Shown here piece after piece: positions 10,920 to 19,398 of a stretch of 64,000 nt of DNA (the first letter of the stretch is position 1; every line of letters starts with the position of its first letter). The notes beneath the pieces were generated by a model that worked only from the letters and a program-made list of their open reading frames with translations, ran no database searches and was not told where the DNA came from. This stretch comes from Sulfurospirillum deleyianum DSM 6946 (GTDB lineage Bacteria; Campylobacterota; Campylobacteria; Campylobacterales; Sulfurospirillaceae), in NCBI RefSeq assembly GCF_000024885.1, contig NC_013512.1, forward strand, positions 496,001 through 560,000, written 5' to 3'. The translations under genes and the position numbers were made by a program.

Positions 10920-11670
10920 TTATATAGCAAAGTCAAGAGCCTCAATTGAGGCTCTTAAATCTGCCAATCTTCTCAAAAGTGTCTCAATTAATGCATTAAT
11001 CTTAGGTGAACGTGGTGTTGGTAAATTAACACTAGCACAACACATTGTTAATGCTCCTGTTGTAGATGCGAGAGCGTTTAATGATCTCTTAGCTCTCATT
11101 GAAACCCATAGTGTTTTGATTGTAAAAAATTTTCACGAAATTACCAATTATAAAAAATTAAAAATTGCATTGGATGTTTACAAAACACGTTTGATTGCAA
11201 CTTCAAATATGGATATTAGTGACTCCATAGTGGATATGTTTTTTAGTTTAAAAATAGTGCTTCCTCCTTTACGTGAACGCAAAGAGGATGTTACTCCTTT
11301 AGTCGAAAAATTTACTGCAGAAGCACGATGTATGTTTGATGATACAGAGCATGATACTTTTTCACTTTCGATAATAGCCCCTGATTTGAGTAAAAATGCT
11401 TACTCCTTAAGACGTTCTGTATATAACGCTTACTTAATGCACTCTTTTGGTGAAGATGAAGTTTTAACCATGATGCAAAATTTTATTTCAAATAAAATTG
11501 GTGGGCGTAATGATTATCGTGACTTGTTGTACCTTTTTGATGTTCCCATGATTCAAAGTGGATACGTCAAATTTGGATCGCAACTGGCTATTAGTGAACG
11601 ATTTGGACTCAATAGAAATACACTTCGCAAAAAAATTAACGACTACAAAGATCGATTAAAAATAGATTAA
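10906..11670 (+). CDS. Degenerate NtrC/Fis-family regulator
   Basis: About 254 residues from a GTG at 10906 that overlaps the end of slyD; the upstream part of the open frame is a slyD shadow. A Walker A-like GERGVGK is at residues 34-40. The Walker B position reads LIVKNFHE instead of LFLDE. PLRERKED (about 121-128) matches the sigma54-activator sensor region. A Fis-type helix-turn-helix sits at the C terminus (LAISERFGLNRNTLRKKI). There is no receiver domain and no GAFTGA loop, so it probably cannot open sigma54 promoters. ATG at 10891 is another possible start. Confidence 0.72.
   Translation: MDHTNYIAKSRASIEALKSANLLKSVSINALILGERGVGKLTLAQHIVNAPVVDARAFNDLLALIETHSVLIVKNFHEITNYKKLKIALDVYKTRLIATSNMDISDSIVDMFFSLKIVLPPLRERKEDVTPLVEKFTAEARCMFDDTEHDTFSLSIIAPDLSKNAYSLRRSVYNAYLMHSFGEDEVLTMMQNFISNKIGGRNDYRDLLYLFDVPMIQSGYVKFGSQLAISERFGLNRNTLRKKINDYKDRLKID
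10935..10956. other. 22-bp perfect palindrome after slyD
   Basis: A perfect 22-bp inverted repeat centred at 10945/10946 (AAGAGCCTCAA and its complement) starts 15 bp after the slyD stop, inside the first codons of the regulator gene. No T-run follows it. It could act as an attenuator, a processing site or an operator. Confidence 0.5.
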
Positions 11671-11701
11671 CATGGAAAATGGTTATGGTCTTGCATAGCT
11701 C

Positions 11702-11711
11702 TTACATGTAA
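11702..11711. repeat. TTACATGTAA palindrome
   Basis: First of 27 copies. It lies in the 61-bp gap before fabD, 20 bp upstream of the ATG. Confidence 0.85.
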
Positions 11712-11731
11712 ATAATATAAAAGGTTCATTA

Positions 11732-12655
11732 ATGAATAAAACACTGTTTATATTTCCTGGTCAAGGCAGCCAAAAAGTTGGCATGGGGAAGGATTTTTAT
11801 GACAACAGTTCACTTGCAAAAGAGATGGTTGAGAAAGCAAGTGAGCGCATTCATGTTGATTTTACAAAACTTCTTTTTGAAGAAAATGACCAATTAGAAC
11901 AAACCGAATACACGCAACCTGCCATTTTGCTTGTCAGCCTCATTGCACATCGTCTTTTTACAGAAACGTGCAAAACGCTTCCTGTATCTGTTCTAGGACA
12001 CTCTTTGGGTGAGTTCTCAGCACTCAGTGCAACAGGTGCTATGGACTACTTAGACGCTGTTGAATTAGTCCATCAACGAGGGTTGTTGATGAAAAAGGCA
12101 TGTGAAGGTATTAACGCTGGGATGATGGCACTTTTAGGGCTTGATGATGCCCGTGTGGAAGAGATTACGTGTAAAGAGCGAGAGCTGGGTAAAAAGGTGT
12201 GGGCAGCCAACTATAACGGGGATGGGCAAATTGTCATTGCAGGCAATAAAGATGACCTCTCTTCCCTAGAGCCACTCTTTAAAGAAGCGGGTGCTAAAAA
12301 AGCAGTTTTACTGCCGATGTCTGTTGCCAGTCATTGTCCTTTGCTCAGTTCAGCCCAAGCCAATTTAGAGGGGTATTTGGAGAAGTGGCTGAAAGATGAT
12401 TTTGCGATGCCTGTTATTTCTAATGTAACAGCCAAAGCGTATCAAAGCAAAGAAGAGGCAAAACGCTTATTGTCTGAGCAGTTGATTTCTCCTGTAAAAT
12501 ACAAACAATCTATTTTACATGTAGAATCTTCAACCGATATGTTTATAGAATTTGGTGGCAGTGTACTTAAAGGGTTAAATAAACGCATTTCGCAAAAGCC
12601 AACCCATAGCATTGTTGATATGAAAAGTTTAGAAGAAGTGCTTGCACTGTTTTAA
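11732..12655 (+). CDS. fabD: Malonyl-CoA:ACP transacylase
   Basis: A 307-residue enzyme that moves malonyl groups from CoA to acyl carrier protein for fatty acid synthesis. FPGQGSQKVGMG opens the fold. GHSLGEFSAL holds the nucleophilic Ser (about residue 92), and SVASHCPLL the catalytic His (about 200). Length is standard. mtnN follows after 9 bp. Confidence 0.96.
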   Translation: MNKTLFIFPGQGSQKVGMGKDFYDNSSLAKEMVEKASERIHVDFTKLLFEENDQLEQTEYTQPAILLVSLIAHRLFTETCKTLPVSVLGHSLGEFSALSATGAMDYLDAVELVHQRGLLMKKACEGINAGMMALLGLDDARVEEITCKERELGKKVWAANYNGDGQIVIAGNKDDLSSLEPLFKEAGAKKAVLLPMSVASHCPLLSSAQANLEGYLEKWLKDDFAMPVISNVTAKAYQSKEEAKRLLSEQLISPVKYKQSILHVESSTDMFIEFGGSVLKGLNKRISQKPTHSIVDMKSLEEVLALF

Positions 12656-12664
12656 AGGAAAAAG

Positions 12665-13360
12665 ATGAAAATAGCCATTATGGGTGCCATGGTCGAAGAG
12701 ATCACACCACTCTTAGATTTTTTTGGAACGTACGAAACACTAGAGTTTGCGAAAAATCGTTATTACACGACAACCTATAAAGGGATGGAGTTAGTGATTG
12801 CGTACAGTAAAATTGGTAAGGTAAATGCGAGTTTGACCGCAACAACCCTCATTGAAAAATTTGGGGCAGAACAACTGCTCTTCTCAGGTGTTGCAGGTGC
12901 GCTAAATCCAAATTTACGCATCGGTGATGTCCTTGTTGCAACGGCTTTAGCCCAGCATGATTTAGATATTACCGCTTTTGGGCATCCGCATGGGTATGTG
13001 CCTGAGGGGTCTGTGTATGTTGACACCGATGCGTCGCTTCGAGCTTTAGCGCATAAAGTAGCCAAGGCACAAAATATCATTTTGCAAGAGGGCATTATTG
13101 CCACGGGAGATCAGTTTATTTGCGATGGCGTCAAAAAAGAGTGGATTCATACGACGTTTAAGGCAGATGCGACTGAAATGGAAGGTGCATCAGTTGCTGT
13201 TGTGTGTGATGCGCTAAAGATTCCTTTTTGTGTGCTTCGTGCGATTAGTGATGCAGCGGACATGGATGCAGGTTTTAGCTTTGATGAGTTTTTAGTAAGC
13301 TCAGCTAAAGAGAGTGCGCAGTTTATTATTGCCATGTTGGATGAATTGGCAGATGCTTAA
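12665..13360 (+). CDS. mtnN: MTA/SAH nucleosidase (Pfs)
   Basis: This 231-residue nucleosidase cleaves methylthioadenosine and S-adenosylhomocysteine. In menaquinone-futalosine bacteria the same enzyme cleaves 6-amino-6-deoxyfutalosine. MGAMVEEI at the N terminus holds the catalytic Glu; FSGVAGA, ATEMEGA and the catalytic Asp in RAISDAAD are present. AAAGGAAAA precedes the ATG. The last 8 bp overlap the start of the ttcA-like gene. Confidence 0.95.
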   Translation: MKIAIMGAMVEEITPLLDFFGTYETLEFAKNRYYTTTYKGMELVIAYSKIGKVNASLTATTLIEKFGAEQLLFSGVAGALNPNLRIGDVLVATALAQHDLDITAFGHPHGYVPEGSVYVDTDASLRALAHKVAKAQNIILQEGIIATGDQFICDGVKKEWIHTTFKADATEMEGASVAVVCDALKIPFCVLRAISDAADMDAGFSFDEFLVSSAKESAQFIIAMLDELADA

Positions 13361-14105
13361 TATTAGTAAACGTTTATTGCGTATTGCTGGGCGAACCAAC
13401 GCGCGCTATAAGCTTATTTGCGAGGGTGATAGGATTCTTTTGGGGCTTAGTGGCGGTAAAGATTCACTCAGCCTTGCCCATATTTTAAAGCATATGCAAC
13501 GGGTTGCTCCGTTTGATTTTGAGTTTAAGGCGGTTACGATTACCTATGGTATGGGTGAAGAGCTAGATACACTGCATCAGCACTGTGTTGAGCATGAGAT
13601 AGACCATGAAATTGTGGATACGAAAATTTTTGATTTGGCGCAAGATAAAATTCGAGAAAACTCCTCTTTTTGTAGTTTTTTCTCACGAATGCGAAGGGGT
13701 GCGCTCTATACCTATGCTCTGGAGTATGGCTATACAAAATTAGCACTTGCACACCATTTGGATGATGCGGTGGAGAGCTTTTTTATGAACTTCTCTTACA
13801 ATGGAACTTTGCGTTCCATGCCTCCAATTTATACAGCCCAGAATGGCTTACATGTAATTCGCCCGTTGATACATGCAAGAGAGCGTCAACTCAGAGATTG
13901 TGCAAAAGAGCATAACATGCCAACCATTGGTGATGAGGCGTGTCCTGCGATGCGTTTTGATGTAAAAATGCCTGTGATTCGTACTCGTACCAAAGAGATG
14001 CTGGCTCAAATGGAACAAGAAAACCCTGAGCTTTTTATTTCTCTTAAAAAAGCGTTTGAGAGTTTACAGGTTTCAAGTTTTTGCGATGAGCGTTTTTTAG
14101 CATAA
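13353..14105 (+). CDS. TtcA-like tRNA thiolation protein
   Basis: A 250-residue PP-loop ATPase of the TtcA family, which 2-thiolates a tRNA cytidine. SGGKDS is at residues 33-38 and LAHHLDDAVESF at about 132-143. The start is the ATG that overlaps the mtnN stop (ATGCTTAA). TtcA normally binds a 4Fe-4S cluster with a CxxC pair and a later Cys. Here the pair reads Cys107-S-F-Phe110, so the second Cys is missing; Cys197 is a candidate third ligand. Fe-S dependence is therefore uncertain. Confidence 0.8.
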   Translation: MLNISKRLLRIAGRTNARYKLICEGDRILLGLSGGKDSLSLAHILKHMQRVAPFDFEFKAVTITYGMGEELDTLHQHCVEHEIDHEIVDTKIFDLAQDKIRENSSFCSFFSRMRRGALYTYALEYGYTKLALAHHLDDAVESFFMNFSYNGTLRSMPPIYTAQNGLHVIRPLIHARERQLRDCAKEHNMPTIGDEACPAMRFDVKMPVIRTRTKEMLAQMEQENPELFISLKKAFESLQVSSFCDERFLA

Positions 14106-14127
14106 CGCTGACGTAGTTTTCTAAACG

Positions 14128-14760
14128 TTAAAACCCTTCCAATAAAATCTTCCATAGCACATCCACCTCTTCATCGCTGAGTGCTATGGTGCTTTTTTCT
14201 TCAAACAACCTTTTTACATGTAAAAGCGAAAACGTTTGATTCCATGCACAATTTTTGTGTGCGGGTAAATAGGCTCGAATGAGTGTTAAATCACTCGTTA
14301 TGGGCTCTTCACAATTAAAACAGATAAAATCATCATGCAGTCTTCCTTCATGCTCTAAAAGCCTAACATAAGCCTCTATGGCTATACGTTTAGGATTTTG
14401 TTTCGCCCAAATAGCAGCACAAGACTCTAAAAGTTCAAAGTAGAAAGGCTCTAAGGACGCAATATCCTTGAGATGAGTATAAAAAAGACGCACAAAAGGT
14501 TGCCATAATAGCATTCGCTCACGATGGGTATTCCACGAAGTGCCTAAATGAAGGATAGAACGTAGCTGAGGGAGCGAGGATTTGAGGGAGGGAAGCGCTT
14601 CAAAGTCAATTTTATACCCTAAATGAATAGTGGAGTGTCTTGCCCCGTAAAATCGGTAGAGTGTTTTGATACTCGTTTGTGTGAGAAGGGTGACAATGAG
14701 GTCTTCGTCTTTAACCCGTGTAATATTGATAATATAACCTTGCATGAGGAATTTTAGCAT
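14128..14760 (-). CDS. recO: DNA repair protein RecO
   Basis: A 210-residue RecO of the short epsilonproteobacterial type. The N-terminal OB-fold begins MLKFLMQGYIINITRVKDEDLIV. A helical domain with FNCEEPI follows from about residue 150. RecO loads RecA on SSB-coated single strands with RecR, whose gene is at 54.5 kb. It is convergent with ttcA-like (22 bp apart) and divergent from gltB. A TTACATGTAA palindrome at 14214-14223 encodes Leu-His-Val within it. Confidence 0.82.
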   Translation of the reverse strand: MLKFLMQGYIINITRVKDEDLIVTLLTQTSIKTLYRFYGARHSTIHLGYKIDFEALPSLKSSLPQLRSILHLGTSWNTHRERMLLWQPFVRLFYTHLKDIASLEPFYFELLESCAAIWAKQNPKRIAIEAYVRLLEHEGRLHDDFICFNCEEPITSDLTLIRAYLPAHKNCAWNQTFSLLHVKRLFEEKSTIALSDEEVDVLWKILLEGF

Positions 14761-14795
14761 TCAAATATTGCAATAATATTAAATTTTAAAATTAG

Positions 14796-14821
14796 TATAT
14801 TAAATTTATATATTAAATTTA
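14796..14821. repeat. Tandem 13-bp repeat upstream of gltB
   Basis: TATATTAAATTTA is repeated twice with no gap (14796-14808 and 14809-14821) and abuts a TTGACA at 14822. It may be an UP element or a regulator site for the gltBD promoter. Confidence 0.6.
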
Positions 14822-14850
14822 TTGACAATTAATTTTATTTACGATAAGTA
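14822..14850 (+). promoter_or_regulatory. Candidate gltBD promoter
   Basis: TTGACA at 14822-14827 is followed after a 17-bp spacer by the weak -10 candidate TAAGTA (14845-14850), with GATAAG overlapping. The predicted leader to gltB is about 115 nt. The -35 is convincing, the -10 less so. Confidence 0.4.
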
Positions 14851-14972
14851 AGTGTTCAAAATAGCATAAAATAGTGTTTAATTGTTTTTTAATTGTTTTT
14901 TGTGTAACATCCTTCGCTTTTAACTTAAAATTTGTCAGATTTTTGATGAAAATTCCATAAAAGGCTTGTGCA

Positions 14973-17900
14973 ATGGATCTTATTACAGGATTTAAAGACA
15001 ATTGCGGTTTTGGACTAATCGCAAACATAAAAAATATCCCAACCCATGAAAATGTTGAAGATGCAATTACGGCGTTAGAGCGTATGATGCACAGAGGTGC
15101 GATAGCCGCAGATGGTAAGAGTGGCGATGGAAGTGGTCTTCTTTTTTCAATGCCCACTGAGTTTATGAAAAACGAAGCAAAAAAATTGGGTGTGGACTTG
15201 CCAAAGCAGTTTGCGGTCGCAATGATTTTTTTGCAAAATGATGAACAAAAACAGATTTTTGAAGAGACCTGTGAGCAAAATGACTTGAAAGTCCTCTTGT
15301 ACCGTGATGTACCCGTCAAAACAAAAGCGCTTGGAAAATTAGCGCTGGATTCATTACCCCAAATTGTACAAGCCTTTGTAACCTCTTCTTCATTGGTTGC
15401 GACAAAACGCTTTGAAGCATTATTGTATTTAACCCGTAAAATGGTTGAAAAAAAGTTAGCACAGGCTTTTGATTTTTATATTGCTTCTTTTTCAAGTAAA
15501 GTGATTTCGTATAAAGGGTTGGTGATGCCAACCTACATTAAAACCTTTTTTCCCGATTTGAGCGATAAAGCGTTTAAAGCAACCTTTGCACTTTTTCATC
15601 AACGTTTTTCGACCAATACCCTTCCCAAATGGAAACTCGCACAACCGTTTCGCACTTTAGCGCATAACGGTGAGATTAACTCTATTTCAGCGAATCGTTT
15701 TTACACACAAGTGCGTAGCGAGTCTATAAAAAGTTCTGTTTTTACGCAAGAAGAGCTTCAACAACTCTATCCTTTAACCAACGCAGATGTCAGCGATAGC
15801 GCAAGTTTAGATAATATGTTTGAATTTATGTTGATTAATGGGTTTGATTTTTTCAAAGCCATTCGCTCTTTAATTCCTGTACCATGGCAAAATGCTCCTC
15901 ATATGGATGCAGAGCTTCGAGCATTTTATGAATACTCCAGTATCAATTTTGAGCCATGGGATGGTCCTGCTGCGATTTCTCTGACCGATGGACGTTACAT
16001 TGCCTGTGTATTGGATAGAAATGGTTTGCGTCCTGCCAAATATATCATTACCAAAGATGACCGCATTCTGATTTCAAGTGAATACGGTGTTTTAGATATT
16101 GAAGAGGATAACATCATTGAGCGTGGTCGTTTACAAAGTGGTCAAATGATAGGCTTAGACCTTAAATTTGGCAAAATCATGAAAGATGATGACATCAATG
16201 ACTACATTAAAAGCTCCAACACTTACACAGAATGGCTTAATAAAGGGCTTGTTTACCTGCAAGAGTTTGTAGATATCCCGTTTTCAAAAACAACGGATTA
16301 TGTACGTGAAAATTTAGAGATAGAACAGCGCTATTTTAACATCACGCAAGAAGTCAAAAATATGGTGCTTGAGCCGATGATGAAAGATGGCAAAGAGGGT
16401 GTTGGCTCTATGGGGGATGATACCCCAATGGCGGCATTTAGCCAAACACAGCGTAATTTTAGTGATTATTTTAAACAAAAATTTGCACAAGTCACCAATC
16501 CTCCGATTGACCCGATTCGTGAAAAAGTCGTTATGAGTTTAAATACCAACTTTGGCATCATTCGCAATATCCTAGAAGAGGGTGAAGAACACGCCCTTTG
16601 TATTAAAACCATTTCACCTCTTTTAATGCAAGAAAAATATGAAATTATTGATTCGTTTGGTGATGCCAGTAAACCTCGTTATAAAGAAGAGTATAAAAAT
16701 CGCTATTTCTCAACCCTTTTTGAAGACAACCTTAAAGGTAGTCTTGAAGATTTGGTGTATGACATCGTTCAAGCCGTCAAAGAAGAGGGTGTTCGCATCG
16801 TTTTCCTTGATGATAGAGGAATGAGTGAAAAACAAAAACCGATGCCGATGACTATGGTCATTGGTCGAGTGAATCAGGTTTTATTGGATGAGGGTGTGCG
16901 CTCGCTGGTCTCCATTGTTGCCATTAGCGGTGAAGCGTTGGATGCCCATTCGTGTGCCACTATGGTTGGGTTTGGCGCCAGTGCGATTTATCCCTATCTT
17001 TTATACGCAACCGTTTTGGATGAGTGCAAAAAGAGTGAGATGAGTGCATATGAGACGAAAACAAAACTTAAAAACGTCAGTCACGCTATCAATCAAGGCT
17101 TGCTCAAAATTATGTCGAAGATGGGTATTGCAACGATTGCTTCATATCGAAACTCAGCCTTATTTGATGTCTTAGGACTTTCTAGCGAGATTGTTAAAGA
17201 GTGTTTTAATGGTGCGATTTCAATGATTCCAGGGCTTGGATATAGCGATATTGAAGAGCGTCTTTCAAACAACCATGCAAAAGCGTATGATCTAAACATT
17301 AACAAAAAACTCTTTCCGCTTGAAATTGGTGGATTTTACAAATACATTGAGGGGCAAGAGTTTCACGACTATCATCCGCATATTGTCCATGCGATTCACA
17401 AAGCCGTTGTGACAGCGGAGAAAAAAGATTTTGCGGAATTTACCAAAATGGTGAATAACCGTGGCTTTAAAATGATTCGTGACTTTTTTGAACTCAAATC
17501 TGATCGTGAGCCTATCGCATTGGAGAAAGTAGAGAGTAAAGAGGCTATTTTTAAGCGTTTTGCTACAGCAGCGATGAGTTTAGGCTCTATCTCTCCCGAG
17601 GCGCATGAAGCGCTAGGTGAGGCGATGAATAAAATTGGGGGTATGAGTAACTCAGGCGAGGGTGGTGAAGCACCAGAGCGTCTTAAAACCCATAAAAACT
17701 CTAAAATTAAACAGATTGCATCGGGTCGTTTCGGCGTAACACCTGAGTATTTACGCTCCGCCACAGAGATTCAAATTAAAGTGGCACAAGGTGCAAAACC
17801 AGGTGAGGGTGGTCAGCTTCCAGGGCATAAGGTGACACCACTCATTGCCACTCTTCGTTATACCATTCCAGGTGTTACACTGATTTCTCCTCCGCCACAC

Positions 17901-19397
17901 CACGATATTTACTCGATTGAGGATTTGGCGCAACTTATTTTTGATATGAAGCAGATTAATCCTGATGCGATTATTACGGTGAAATTAGTCTCCACAGCAG
18001 GTGTTGGAACGATTGCAGCGGGTGTTGCTAAAGCGTATGCGGATAAAATTATTATCTCAGGAGGCGATGGTGGTACGGGTGCAGCACCTTTAACCTCCAT
18101 TAAATTTGCGGGAAATCCGTGGGAATTAGGGCTGAGTGAAGCGCATAATGCACTCAAAGCAAACCATTTACGTGATAGTGTTCATTTGCAAACCGATGGT
18201 GGTTTAAAAACGGGACTTGATGTTATTAAGGCTGCTTTATTGGGGGCAGAGAGTTATGCGTTTGGAACGCTCTCTTTGACGATTATTGGGTGTAAAGTGC
18301 TTCGTGTGTGTCACCTAAACCGCTGTTCTGTGGGTGTGGCAACGCAAGATGAGAAGCTTCGTGAACACTTTGTCGGTACGGTCGATAAATTGGTGAACTT
18401 CTTTACCCTATTGGCTGAAGATGTGCGTGAGATATTGGCACACTTAGGCTATGAGCGTTTGGAAGATATTATTGGACGAAGCGATCTTTTACATGTAATT
18501 GAAGATAGCTTTGCGAAAAAGTTTGACTTCTCTTCGGTTCTGATGCGACTCGAAGGACCCAACACGCACAATGGCAAAGCCAATGAGCCGTTTGATAAAA
18601 ATGAATTTGAGAAAGAGATTTTAAAAGAGGTTTACAAAGTTATTGAAAATCCTGATGAAAAAATGGTGTTGCACAAATCCATTTGCAATACCAATCGAAG
18701 CTTTGGCACACTCATCAGCGGTGAAATTGCGAAATACTATGGCAATAAAGGGCTAAAAGATGAGAGCATTGTCTTTAGACTCAATGGCGTAGCAGGACAA
18801 TCTTTGGGGGCTTTTTTAGCCAATGGTATTAGCATTAATCTCAAAGGCACTGCCAATGATTATGTGGGCAAAGGCATGAACGGTGGAAAAATCGTTATTG
18901 CTCCAAAGTATCAAGGCAGAGGTTACTCGTGTGCGGGCAATACCTGTTTGTATGGCGCAACGGGTGGAAAACTCTTTGTTGCGGGCAATGTGGGTGAGCG
19001 TTTTTGTGTGCGTAACTCAGGCGCTACGGCGGTTGTTGAAGGGACGGGTGATCATGCGTGTGAGTATATGACAGGCGGTGTGGTTGCTATCTTAGGCAGT
19101 ACGGGTGTAAATTTTGGTGCGGGTATGACAGGCGGTGTGGCGTTTATCTACGATGAAAACCGTGATTTTATTGACAAACTCAATCAAGAGTTGGTTGTGG
19201 CAGAGCGTATTGATACGGATGACATGGATGAAGCACGCCACTTCTTAAAACGCCTCCTTCGAACGCATATCAATGAGACGGTGAGTTTCAAAGCTACCCA
19301 TATTTTAGAGAATTTCCGTGATGTTTTAAGAGATTTTTGGATGGTACGCCCTAAAGATATGACCAATGTACCACTCAACCCAGCGCAAGGAGACTAA
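14973..19397 (+). CDS. gltB: Glutamate synthase large subunit
   Basis: This 1474-residue enzyme makes two glutamates from glutamine and 2-oxoglutarate. The N-terminal glutaminase domain has its nucleophile Cys11 in NCGFGLIA after a 10-residue propeptide. The FMN-binding synthase domain carries SGGDGGTGAAP. Cys residues for a 3Fe-4S cluster lie near residues 1107-1120 (GCKVLRVCHLNRCSVGV). The C-terminal GXG beta-helix domain is complete. Cotranscribed with gltD, 1 bp downstream. A 212-bp AT-rich gap holds the promoter. Confidence 0.97.
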   Translation: MDLITGFKDNCGFGLIANIKNIPTHENVEDAITALERMMHRGAIAADGKSGDGSGLLFSMPTEFMKNEAKKLGVDLPKQFAVAMIFLQNDEQKQIFEETCEQNDLKVLLYRDVPVKTKALGKLALDSLPQIVQAFVTSSSLVATKRFEALLYLTRKMVEKKLAQAFDFYIASFSSKVISYKGLVMPTYIKTFFPDLSDKAFKATFALFHQRFSTNTLPKWKLAQPFRTLAHNGEINSISANRFYTQVRSESIKSSVFTQEELQQLYPLTNADVSDSASLDNMFEFMLINGFDFFKAIRSLIPVPWQNAPHMDAELRAFYEYSSINFEPWDGPAAISLTDGRYIACVLDRNGLRPAKYIITKDDRILISSEYGVLDIEEDNIIERGRLQSGQMIGLDLKFGKIMKDDDINDYIKSSNTYTEWLNKGLVYLQEFVDIPFSKTTDYVRENLEIEQRYFNITQEVKNMVLEPMMKDGKEGVGSMGDDTPMAAFSQTQRNFSDYFKQKFAQVTNPPIDPIREKVVMSLNTNFGIIRNILEEGEEHALCIKTISPLLMQEKYEIIDSFGDASKPRYKEEYKNRYFSTLFEDNLKGSLEDLVYDIVQAVKEEGVRIVFLDDRGMSEKQKPMPMTMVIGRVNQVLLDEGVRSLVSIVAISGEALDAHSCATMVGFGASAIYPYLLYATVLDECKKSEMSAYETKTKLKNVSHAINQGLLKIMSKMGIATIASYRNSALFDVLGLSSEIVKECFNGAISMIPGLGYSDIEERLSNNHAKAYDLNINKKLFPLEIGGFYKYIEGQEFHDYHPHIVHAIHKAVVTAEKKDFAEFTKMVNNRGFKMIRDFFELKSDREPIALEKVESKEAIFKRFATAAMSLGSISPEAHEALGEAMNKIGGMSNSGEGGEAPERLKTHKNSKIKQIASGRFGVTPEYLRSATEIQIKVAQGAKPGEGGQLPGHKVTPLIATLRYTIPGVTLISPPPHHDIYSIEDLAQLIFDMKQINPDAIITVKLVSTAGVGTIAAGVAKAYADKIIISGGDGGTGAAPLTSIKFAGNPWELGLSEAHNALKANHLRDSVHLQTDGGLKTGLDVIKAALLGAESYAFGTLSLTIIGCKVLRVCHLNRCSVGVATQDEKLREHFVGTVDKLVNFFTLLAEDVREILAHLGYERLEDIIGRSDLLHVIEDSFAKKFDFSSVLMRLEGPNTHNGKANEPFDKNEFEKEILKEVYKVIENPDEKMVLHKSICNTNRSFGTLISGEIAKYYGNKGLKDESIVFRLNGVAGQSLGAFLANGISINLKGTANDYVGKGMNGGKIVIAPKYQGRGYSCAGNTCLYGATGGKLFVAGNVGERFCVRNSGATAVVEGTGDHACEYMTGGVVAILGSTGVNFGAGMTGGVAFIYDENRDFIDKLNQELVVAERIDTDDMDEARHFLKRLLRTHINETVSFKATHILENFRDVLRDFWMVRPKDMTNVPLNPAQGD

Positions 19398-19398
19398 G

